Shown here in pieces: positions 22,402 through 32,269 of a stretch of 64,000 nucleotides of DNA; the first letter of the stretch is position 1, and each line of letters starts with the position of its first letter. The stretch covers positions 192,865 through 256,864 of the forward strand of contig VSDK01015854.1 in the NCBI GenBank assembly GCA_009767595.1. The letters run 5' to 3'. A program made the position numbers and the translations under genes. The stretch is from Symbiodinium kawagutii (Eukaryota > Sar > Dinophyceae > Suessiales > Symbiodiniaceae). The notes beneath the pieces are model-generated. The model was not told the DNA's origin. It ran no database searches and worked only from the letters and a program-made list of their open reading frames with translations.

Positions 22402-25400
22402 GAGGTCGGATCTTCAAGACCTTTTCCGCGGACCACGGCACCCCATAGACGTCGCCATGTTGGCTCAAGATGGCCTGGCTCCATTTGGCCATATTACTGC
22501 CAAAGCTGCCCAGTTGAGTGGCCTCGCGATGTCGAAACCGTGGCTAAGTGGGCCGCGCCTGAAAAAAAAGCGAACCTCCCGTGCATTCAAATTCGTCTTT
22601 TTTGCGGGGTTGGGTCATTCCCAATCAACAAAGTGTCTACAAATGAGAATTAGGAATAATAACCGGCATATGTGGTGTGACTCTGGAATAGGGACTTCGC
22701 AACTGGCCATCTTTCACTGCACCTCTCGCGCGAAACTGTTGCGAAAGACTCACACCGGAATCAATAGTAGTGGTTTATGATAATGATGATAATTCATGGT
22801 AATGGTAAATGCCATTCCTGGTAATAGTATATAATGAATTATGAATGATTTTGTTTAATGGCTTGATATCATTAGCCAGAAAAACTATGATTATTACTGG
22901 TAATATTGATGGTCACTACTGGACGTATGAATGGTGATTGCTGGTGTGATTTCGCCTTATTAACATGATAAGGCTGTTACCCTCATGTGGCAATGCTGGA
23001 GACCGTCGTGATGACCAAGCTCCGCATGGGCTTTTAGACAGACTGGCACGTGATACCAACAACCCGCGGCCTCCAACAATTTCTGCAACGGCTCTCTGTC
23101 GAAAAACTGCGTGCAACGTGCCCCCATGATGCGCGAGCGAACGCTTTACCATACCCATCTTTGCCCAGTATTAATGGGAGAGCCACCTGGCACATGGCAA
23201 AACATTTTTCCAAAAGACAATGGCAACATGTGGCAGCTATCCTTCTGCCCCGCCCCCGCCTGCAAAGAGCCATCAGTGCGGAACTGAATCTTCAACGCAA
23301 AGGATGCTGAGAAAGGAACTGCGTAGATAGCACCATTTTTGGCCACCACTGCCGAGTGCCAGTTGTGGATTGCACCACCTTGAGAAGGGGAAATGATTCG
23401 TGGCAACCTGCTCTGCGGTTGTCGAATTCCTTCCCATGAATCAACAAGATCTCGAGAGGTGGTCGGAGTTGGTTTTCCCATGTTTTCCCTGTAATTCTCG
23501 GGCCAGATTCCCATTGTCCCCCTTTCTGGCCTCCACATTCCAGCGGGTGTCTCCCGATCTTTGCAAGAGACATGTCAACCTGGCGACAGTCTATCGGGGC
23601 GAGCAAGCAACAGAACCTACCTTTATTCATTGCTTCAAGATTTTGCCGAAAAAATCTCGCCCAAATATGGCATATTTTGCTCCATATTTGCAAAGTATAT
23701 TGAACTTGCTGACTGCTCCATATATTGAACTTGGCGACATTTACAGTAAAAACATTTAGGCATTTAGGCATGAATTGAATTACATATGATCTTATATCTT
23801 TTGTACGTACGGCAATAGAAAAAAATATATATAATATATGTGTGTGTGTAGTAATAATGCAATAAAATTGTCGTAAATAGTGTGCTAGACTTGAATGATG
23901 TTTGTTGAGAAAGGGATTGATCACATCCCCCATCTGTTGGCGCCTTGAGAATGGAGCAGTCAAAGCCTGGCAAAGCCACCATTTCATCACGACCAACTGC
24001 CAGGCCTACCGGTCGTTGGAGAGATCGACAGCTTGAAATTGCCAGTGGATGCCTTCAAGAAATTTCAGGTCCATACATATGATTTGTATATTTTTCAACG
24101 CCACATATACATTTTGAATTGGTCATAATTAGTCTGATCTACACATATCTAGAGTGATTATATATTCAATTCGTTATTCCGGGAAATGTGAATTGACTGG
24201 CACATAATACATGCCAGGGGGGACTGCGTGGTACCGTGAGAAGGGGCCAATCATACCAACCCCCCGCGACTAAGCGGTTTCCGAAACCTGTCGTGGCCAT
24301 GATAACTTCGCCAGCAATCCAGTTTTCCCACGTTCTTCGTCAAATAAGAGCTGGTTGCTGGTCGTATCCATATCGTCTCGCTACATAGCTATACCCCAAG
24401 CTATTGGTTATTGACTATAGTCATAATGGGATACATTGGTTCTTGACGGTGATTGATGGGTATTGACATTCCCACATCTACTATTCGTTTGTTGGCTATG
24501 GCTACGGCTGACGTAGTTCCCCATGGTTGGCCGCAGGGGGATGAGCCAGCAGTAGCTCTGTCCTCCAGACCAGCGTGCAAGAAGGATCGGCCTCAGCACC
24601 AATGCTGCGTAGAAATCTGGAGAAAATATCAAATAATGATATTTAAACAGTGGAAAAATATTGGTAAATAAACGTCATCATAAAGTAATAGGTCTTTTTT
24701 GCCAGAGCTTCCCACGGCACAGCAAGAGAAGAAGTTATACTGTGGGCTTTTATTGTCATGATTTGTGATTAACTATATTCAAGTAATACTGCAACAAGTC
24801 AAAACAAATAGAACTGCCACAACAGCAAAATAGCAACAGAATAGAACAGAACAGAACAGAATAGAATAGAATCGAATAGAATAGAACAAAAGAGAATAGA
24901 ATAGAATAGAGTAGAGTAGAGTAGAATAGAATAGAATAGACTAGACTAGACTAGACTAGAATAGAATAGAGTAGAGTAGAGTAGAATAGAATAGACTAGA
25001 CTAGACTAGAATAGAATAGAATAGATAGCAATAAAAAGTCATCACAACAATGATGATACGTTCAAAAGGAGAGTGAAAAAATGAAAAGGAATTGTTTTAA
25101 TCTTAAAGGGAATAAAGAGGATAAGAGTAAAATAGATTAATATAAAAAGAGCACAATTGAATGAAAGCAAAGAGCGATTCCCCGTACTGCCAAACGTGTC
25201 ACCCAACTTCCAACGACACCGCTGCCACGGACAATGAAAGCAAGTGGCGTGAAGTGTCCTGCGTTGTAGTGACGCAAGTCAGGACTGTTGTTTGCCCTTT
25301 CCGGTGCATGTTTGTGAGTTAACTCTGCGGAGGGATTGGTCACAGGAAGCAACTGCGGCAAATCTCCAAGTTTCTCATGTTTCTCTTTGTTGGCAGGAAA

Positions 25401-26640
25401 TCATCCATGTGAGTCACCACCTACCATCCCCTTGCATTCCGATAATTCTGGCCAGTCTTCCAGCAAAACGACCATGGAAGCTCCGCTCCTCCTGTGGGAA
25501 AATGCTCCAGCTCTTGCGCACGCTGCTCTCTAGGATCAATCCGCAGGATTGAGTCGGCCTCAACCGGAAGCGCAAAGATGACTCCATTGCTGGCCCCTGC
25601 AGTTCTCCACTTTCCTGAGAGTCGCAGAAATCCGGATGCAGTTGGCCCCAGGACTGAGATTCACAGGATCCTTGACATCCTATGACTATCCGTGACTCAC
25701 TTTAGCTAACTTTCAAAACTGCCACATGCCTGGAGGCTTGCCATTGCACATTGATGCCCAGCAACCTGCCAGATCACTGAAATGGCCAAACTGCAGGAGT
25801 TCATCTTGTGAAGTTTGAAGGCAAAGAACTGTACGAGAAGCCCAAGGAATGCCACAAACGTAATCCTGCACTGGCCAGCTACAATTACCCTTGGAGGAAG
25901 AGATTTTGAAAAAGAACCTGAAATACAGGAATTGAATGAAAAATGATCAAAAATGATCAAACATGTAAAATGGTCAACGAACGGATGAGCCCAGTGGGCC
26001 TGTTCACCCAATCCAATGGCTTCCAAAACATAGGCCTATGACTTTGTTGCCTGGTTTTGAACTTGGTCATGAGATTCATGAGGAAAAAATTCTGCACAGC
26101 GAATCTGTTCTCCTCCGCTGCCACTGTGAAGCCAAACTTTCCCTCGTCTCTCGTCACACCTAAGTGACCCAGCAACCTCGGGGCTGCGGTGGCAGTAGGC
26201 TCGATCCTCAGCACCGAGGCAGCCTCCCACGGCATAGCATAGATGACCCCGTTGTCCGCCAGCACCGCATGGCGCCACTGGCAGGAAGCTTCTGGTGGCC
26301 CGAAGCTCAGCTTCGAGGCACCCGTAATGGGAGAGATGCGCAAGACATGATGCGCCTTGGAGCAACTGGGTCCAATTTCAGCCATCCCTCATCATCCCTC
26401 CAGACATGTCCAGAGTCCAAAGCCAGCCAAAATGTAAAAAGAAATAGGATGAAACAGTTAAATTTTCTTAAATGGTTTAAGAAACTTAGTCAGGTAAAGA
26501 TTTGAGGTTGTAAAAGGTGGTACCGGACACCATCTTCTGCTCTATGAGTGGCCGATCTGACGAGGCACAGCACAAGGCACAGCCCACAAATATCCGTTGG
26601 CCTCCAACAGCTGTGGCCAACCGCAGATCTGGTCATCGCC
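22402..26640 (-). CDS. propeller-like repeat protein (W..A...G.IYA.P..A..VLRI units), multi-exon
   Basis: Seven minus-strand stretches carry variants of one unit, with approximate consensus W-x3-A-x3-(1-2)-G-x-[IVL]-[YFH]-[AG]-[VLM]-P-x2-A-x2-[VI]-L-[RK]-I-x-P. Clear copies: 26277-26197 (NGVIYAMPWEAASVLRIEP), 25609-25532 (NGVIFALPVEADSILRIDP), 23361-23281 (NGAIYAVPFSASFALKI) and 22483-22402 (HGDVYGVPWSAEKVLKIRP). Weaker ones: about 26640-26590 (ANGYLWAVPCAVPRQI), 24020-23940 (GLAVGRDEMVALPGFDCSIL) and 23150-23060 (HGGTLHAVFRQRAVAEIV). Units of this kind, about one per exon, suggest blades of a beta-propeller, but no named family is claimed. Start, stop and splice phases are unresolved. The rest of each exon varies. 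Confidence 0.6.
24838..25029. repeat. TAGAA-type pentanucleotide array with higher-order blocks
   Basis: About 190 bp of TAGAA with blocks of TAGAG and TAGAC. In the right half the order (TAGAA)2 (TAGAG)3 (TAGAA)3 (TAGAC)4 is followed by (TAGAA)2 (TAGAG)3 (TAGAA)2 (TAGAC)3, i.e. a duplicated block. It lies in a presumed intron of the propeller-like gene. Confidence 0.95.
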
Positions 26641-26699
26641 ATGCAACTCCTAGGGGCCAACATCAGGACGGTGCCGTCCACCCGAACCCTTCGTATTTT

Positions 26700-27633
26700 C
26701 TTCCTTATGGCCTTACATGGCCTAACTCATGGCATCTTATGACCCTGACATACCATGACTGCGTTCACAAATTGTCTAATGCCACTCCGAAATGCAAGTG
26801 CACGGCTGTTGGATTTGACAGGTGGGTTTCCCTGCGCGCTTCTTTCAAAACCGTCCCTGGAAGCACCTTGCAAGTACCAAAATGTATACCAAGGTACAAC
26901 CTTGACGTAGTTGGCCACGGTGTCGATTCCTCAACTTTCTAAAAGATGGGAAAGTTGATCAAACTGATGCATCTTCTGCTTGAGTTTGATATCATGTTGT
27001 GCCTACTCTCCGATGCAAGTGCAGCAGTTTTCCAGCCACCCCTACTCATCACAAGTCCCAGTTAGATCCCAGAAGTAGTAGTGGCTTGTAGCAGCCCTGC
27101 AGCATGCGGCTGACAGCAGTCCCAAATAGTCAGTCCCAGAATCTCAAAAGTTTGCTTCCCTGGAAGCCAAAAACGGCACCTGCCAGCGGGCTGTGCGCGA
27201 TCATGGCGAAAGCAATCGGCATTTATCAGCTGCGAAAGTTGCGCACAGGACATCGGCACATTGGCACACCCGGGGTCTCTGGATCTAGGCGGGTCCATTT
27301 TTTTTTCACACCGAGTCTGTTCCTACACGGCATCTGACAAGATGATATTAGTATAAGGTCTTAAAATATGACGTTAAAGATGAGATAAGATGAGGACCTG
27401 GTGCCTCTCACCACTGTCAAGCCATGGCAGCTTGCAGACTTGACAGAAGTTGCAAAATCCTATAATTCAAAGCACCACGTTCTCGCAAATAATCACGGCC
27501 ACAGCCACCATGGCACATCACATTACATGATATGCGGTGGCGGCCCGATTCGAGCTACCCAGAATGATGAGAAAACGGACTGTCTCGGAGTGGGAGCGGC
27601 GTGGCGATTCAAAAGTTCACCACATTTCACCCC
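26700..27633. other. no gene seen
   Basis: This is the interval downstream of the arylsulfatase stop codon (minus sense) and before the propeller-like gene. Short frames only; a T-run at about 27299-27307. Confidence 0.5.
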
Positions 27634-30132
27634 TTAGACCACCACCTGCTGTGTCCCATTGATGTACTTCACATTCAGCGAGTGGAGCTTCCCATTGAAC
27701 TTGAAGGGACAGCGATCCGCATAGCGCAGGGACACCGGAGACCCCAAGTCCATGCCCACGTCGAAGGTTTCGGAGAAATCAAAAACCAGGCGAATGGACT
27801 TCTCCACCTTGACCCATCCCACGTTGGCGCCATCCACGAACAAAGTCAGATCTGCTGGGGGAGCCAGCGACTTCTCGCTGGAGTAGATCAAACGAACCTG
27901 GATCTTGTGGTTTCCTGCTGCCACTGGCGCTTGAGACTTCGCGATGTAGCGATACAGGAGGGTGGACATGTACTCGGCATAGAGGTAGCCGCCGTCGAAA
28001 TACACAGAGACGCCTGCCGCAGTGCCACCCACAGCGAAAAGCACCCCGCTGGCGTTGGAAGGCACGTCGACATCGATGGTCGACAGGGAACTCTGACCAC
28101 TGTGATAGCCGGGAGCATTGGATTCGGCGATGCGAGTCATGCCCTCATACAGTGTCCATTCCGTCAGGGGAGAGCGGGGACCTTCCTCTGGGTGGTAGTA
28201 GACGGTGTAGAGCCCAGCACCAACGGGGAGCACCTTGTTCTTGGTGGCTTCCACGGTGAAGATCTCCTTCATCTTTGCCACCTTCGCCGGCATCTCTTGT
28301 GCCAAGTCTTTGGCTTGGGAGAAATCCTGGCTGAGATCATAGAGTTCCCAGATGTCCGTGTCTGGGTTCCACTCCTTCATACGTGTTTCGTTGTTGGCTG
28401 CCCATGGAATGCGCGGGCCAAGCACACTGGCAAACCAGCCGTCTTTGTAGATGCCACGACTGCCCATGACTTCGAAGTACTGAGAGGACTTCTGGCCCTT
28501 CGCAGTGGCATTGTTCCAAGTGTAAACCATAGAGACGCCGTCCAAAGGCATCTGCGCGAAGCCATCCACATGCTGAGGGTACTTGATGCCAATGGCCTCG
28601 TAGATGGTGGGGGCAATGTCGCAGACATGGTGGAACTGCGACCGTGGCGTGGTGTCATGCTGAATGACCTTGGGCCACGACATGGCCATGGGCGTCCGCG
28701 TGCCACCGAAGTGAGCCGCCACCAACTTGGTGCTTTTGAAGGGCGTGTCCAAGGCCCAGGCCCAGCTGCTGTGGTACATGTTGTCCACCACCTTGGAGCC
28801 CAAGGCATCCAAACCACCGAAGCCCTGGTTCAACACCTCCATCTGCTGCTGTGCCGTGTTGGGCAAATAGTTCTCCGTCAGCAACTCATCGATGGTGCCA
28901 TGGAAGCCCTCCGCGGAGGCGCCGTTGTCGCCCAGGATGTAGATCACCAAGGTGTTGTTGAACAAACCTTGGCGTTCCAACTCTTCAATGACCTTACCAT
29001 CTTGCGTGTCGGTGTGTTCCAAGTAGCCTGCATAGACCTCCATCAAGCGAAGCTGGAAAGCCTTTTCATTCTCGGGAATCTCATCCCACGTCTGCATCAG
29101 ATCTTCGATGGGCGTGAGCTGCGTGGACTGTGGGATCCAACCCATGGCCTTCTGCTTCTCGAAAGTGATGTTACGAAGCTTCTCCCAGCCCATGTCAAAC
29201 TTGCCCTTGTACTTGTCCGCCCACTTCTTGTGCACGTGGTGCGGGCCATGGGTTCCACCCGGAGCGAAATAGATGAAGAAAGGTCTCTCAGGGGTCAGCG
29301 CACGATTGGTGCGGATGAACTTAATCGCCTGATCTGCCATGTCTTCTGTGAGGTGGTAGCCCTCCTCCGGAGTGTATGGGGGTTCAATGGGATTGGTGTT
29401 CTCGAACAAGCGCGGCTCGTACTGCGAGGTTTCCCCCGCGATGAAGCCATAGAAGTAGCGGAAGCCCAAACCCGTGGGATATTGATCGAAGGGTCCCGAC
29501 TTAAAGAGGTCGTTGATGGGGGTGTTGTGCCACTTCCCAAAGGCCGCGGTATCGTAGCCGTAGTCTGAGAGCCACTTCGCCACGGTGGCCGCGCTCTTGG
29601 GGATGGTCCCCGTGTCAAAGGACCCGGTATCTTAGCCGTAGTCTGAGAGCACCTTCGCCACGGTGGCCGCGCTCTTGGGGATGGTCCCCGTGTAGCCCGG
29701 GAAGCCGCTGGCCAACTCGGTGATCTGCCCGGCGCCCACGTTGTGCGAGTTGCGGCCCGTCACCAGGGACGCCCGAGTCGGGGAGCAGATGGCCGTGGTG
29801 TGAAAACGGTTGTAGGTCACACCGCGCGAAGCGATCTTGGACAAGGTGGGCGTGTGAATGGGACCGCCAAAGGTGTCGGGGGCTCCGTAGCCAACGTCAT
29901 CGTTCATGATCACCACGATGTTTGGAGTGTCCTTCTTCAAGGCCTGGCGCTTGGGTGGCCAACTGTTCTTGGAATCCGCCAGGGTGGGCCCGACGATGGA
30001 CGCCGAGGGCATGGGCGGAAAAGGCAGGTCCGGGGGAGTCAGCTGGCCATTGGCGACACTGGGATCGCCGCCATCATCGCGCCCGCTGCGCACCAGCGCC
30101 AGCAGCGAGGGCAGAAGGTGCAGCAACTTCAT
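27634..30132 (-). CDS. arylsulfatase (bacterial type), two exons
   Basis: Formylglycine-dependent sulfatase that hydrolyses sulfate esters. Exon 1 (30132-29653) encodes residues 1-160: a hydrophobic N-terminus (LLHLLPSLLALV, probable signal), metal ligands DD at 78-79 (NIVVIMNDDVGYG) and the catalytic signature C-S-P-T-R at 116-120, with Cys116 the residue expected to become formylglycine. Exon 2 (29574-27634) holds the second signature GYDTAAFGKWH (Lys174, His176), GGTHGPHH (His269), GDNG (Asp376, Asn377) and a beta-rich C-terminal domain ending KYINGTQQVVV. Joined length is 806 aa, as in large bacterial arylsulfatases. Without removal of 29575-29652 the frame meets an in-frame TAA just after exon 1, and a separate start at 29583 would lack the catalytic Cys. 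Otherwise intron-free, unlike neighbours. The equally long plus-strand frame is a shadow. Confidence 0.9.
29575..29652 (-). other. proposed 78-nt intron formed by tandem duplication
   Basis: Positions 29626-29703 and 29548-29625 are tandem copies of a 78-bp segment, nearly identical over about 66 bp. Read on the minus strand, copy 1 has GCGAAG then GTGCTC, and copy 2 has GCGAAG then TGGCTC. Cutting after AAG in both removes exactly 78 nt, starts with GT, ends with AG, discards the TAA and restores ATVAK-WLSDYGYDTAAFGKW. No transcript evidence is available; a pseudogene or assembly duplication would look similar. Confidence 0.55.
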
Positions 30133-31879
30133 GAGGCCGAGCTATGGGCGGGTCTTGGCTGGAACTTGAGCATCGTATCAAAAGTGATCTTTGGTTCTGC
30201 ACATATCAAAAGTGATCGATGTTCATCTTTTCTGGATGCTTGATGGTGGGTGAGCATTCATGGACATAAACTATAGTGAACACCTGAAAACGCGGCCTGT
30301 GCTGAGGAGTACTCCACCGAACTCTTGCTCAGAAATATCTGGCGACAGAGCAGCAAGCGCGCCACTCAGCAATGCCAGAAACTTCATGGCTGGTTGGCCA
30401 TCAGTGCCAGGGCCGGTCTGAAGCTTGATTCAATCTGTGAACGAGATCTTTGGTATCCAGGATCCACCAATAATGGCCATTCAACAGTCTGGAAAATGCA
30501 CAATGAATGTGCAAGAAATGGTGCGATGATTCTGGCTTCTTATTTTTTTTTGAATATTGGGCAACCGAACTGTGGGCTTGGGGTTGCAGCGGGGTAGAGA
30601 GTGGAATTCCGGAAGCGGGGTGCAGGGTGGAATTTCTACCAAACACATTTGTCAGATGCGTCGAATACTGGAAAATAGAGTTCTGCAAGAAGGCAAGTGC
30701 TCCTTTACATGACACACCCACATGGGAGCATGTCCCAAACCTCATCGCTCCACTACGGGCATCACATGTGTGACTTCAGCAGCCTCGCGATGCAGAATTT
30801 GAATGTTACAAGCTATCACTGTGTTGAGGGCTTGACAGGCTGCTGGCCCCAAACATGGAATATCTCTTGTCTCTTCACTGAAATGACTTCTCCGCTTGTG
30901 GAGCTCAAACGCTTTTTGTGCAAGTGACTGCTTGCCAATCACGCAGAGTCATGTGCCAATTCCATACTCCAAGACCAGATTTCCGAACATTTTTTTCCAC
31001 GACGATGCCGAGGGAACGTTGGCTCTGCTATGCTCTGTTTCTAGCTGAGTGCAGCCAACTGGTGTGGCGCAAGGACATTCACTGCTTTGTGGGCCATTGT
31101 CATCAGCAGGCAGACCAATCCATGTACTTAATGAATCTTAATGATTAGCATTGATTAGCTACATGATATCATCATTAGATTATCAGTACTGGAGCATTCA
31201 CACTACCTTAAGTCAGTACCTTGGAATACCCTGGACATCATGAGGACTGAGGTGTCCATGTTTTGTCATTCGGTCCCCAGGCTTAGATCTGCTTTGCAGG
31301 CGGAGGGTGGGAACATGTGGAACCACTGTGATCATGCTTATTCCTTTAGCGGGCAACTCCAAGTTGCTACTTCCATGACAGACGATCAGCGGCAATCTAT
31401 TGCATGGCCCACAAAAATTCAGTGAGAACTGTTCGAAAAATGTTATGGTTTTGACCTTTCAGTCTTGGGTGCAGTCTTGAGATGCATGTTTTGCACGTCT
31501 TGAGTCTGCGTGATCATTGGCAGCCTTTTGCCACTGAACTTAAACGTCACGTGACTGGTTTGGAAGAACGATTCGTTGGGGTCTTTCGTACACGGCGTCT
31601 GACCCGGCTTTGCGGCTTTGCACAGTCCTGTACAGCCGGCATTGAGCTGACACTGCTACAGGCAACTCGTGCAAAATGATCAACACCTCCGGCCTGTATT
31701 TGATGCATTTCCAGACGCCACCAAAGCTTGAAGAAGGAATGGATTGGAATGGCAAAAATGATCTCAAAGTATCCAAAAGCATTTCCTCTTTTGCCCAGCT
31801 CACCAGCATATTCTAATATTTTAACTTAATTTATCATATTTCAACATATTTTACCTGCATTTCCCTGCCCCACATCCAA
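30133..31879. other. no gene seen; upstream region of arylsulfatase
   Basis: Contains only short, unsupported frames on both strands. A conventional core promoter is not recognisable, as is usual for dinoflagellates. Confidence 0.5.
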
Positions 31880-32035
31880 CCTGCCACAACCGTGGCGCAA
31901 TGTGGCGCACCTCCATGGAGGTCTCCTCAACCGCCATAGGGACATCGAGGCTCGGGGCAATCAGCACGGCCAACTTGTAACGCCATCTGCGGCAGAGCTG
32001 CGGGCGCCGCAGCCAGCAGTCGCAGCTATCCCACC
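31880..32035 (-). CDS. putative exon, unknown protein
   Basis: The minus strand is open with coding-like composition: RRPQLCRRWRYKLAVLIAPS, then LDVPMAVEETSMEVRHIAPR. No ATG, so an internal exon if real. It could be a downstream exon of the glycine-zipper gene at 32.3-35.1 kb. No family recognised. Confidence 0.25.
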
Positions 32036-32269
32036 GGCCAACTGTTATAATATGATTGTAGAAAGGCTTATGATGAATAATCAGTTAAGAAGAATCAATT
32101 AATGACTCAATATGGCTCATATCTACTAGTGATGTTTTTTTGATGAATGATGTTTGTAGGGTGTTACCTATCTGTTGGCTCTCTGATCTGCTGACTCTCT
32201 CTCATGATTATTTTGGCATTAAGGATTTTCCAGCTCTGCATTACCCACTGCGAACTGGTGGCAGTGTTG

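Noticed and set aside
22448..22469. Plus-strand match (19 of 22) to the dinoflagellate spliced leader, ending TTGGCTCAAG and placed after an ATAG, suggesting a relict leader of a retroposed mRNA.
   Set aside because: The same bases on the minus strand encode ILSQHGDV inside a clear copy of the propeller-like repeat (W..A...HGDVYGVP). Coding constraint explains the sequence, so the leader match is probably coincidence.
22136..22780. A 214-codon plus-strand frame.
   Set aside because: It overlaps a minus-strand exon with a recognisable repeat and shows no motif itself.
27601..29568. A 655-codon open frame on the plus strand.
   Set aside because: It is exactly antisense to the arylsulfatase, whose catalytic motifs are on the minus strand. 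G/C-rich third positions keep the opposite strand open.
29632..30132. Two separate sulfatase genes (N-terminal and C-terminal halves) in tandem.
   Set aside because: The halves are parts of one enzyme split by a 78-bp duplication with usable splice dinucleotides; neither half alone would be active.
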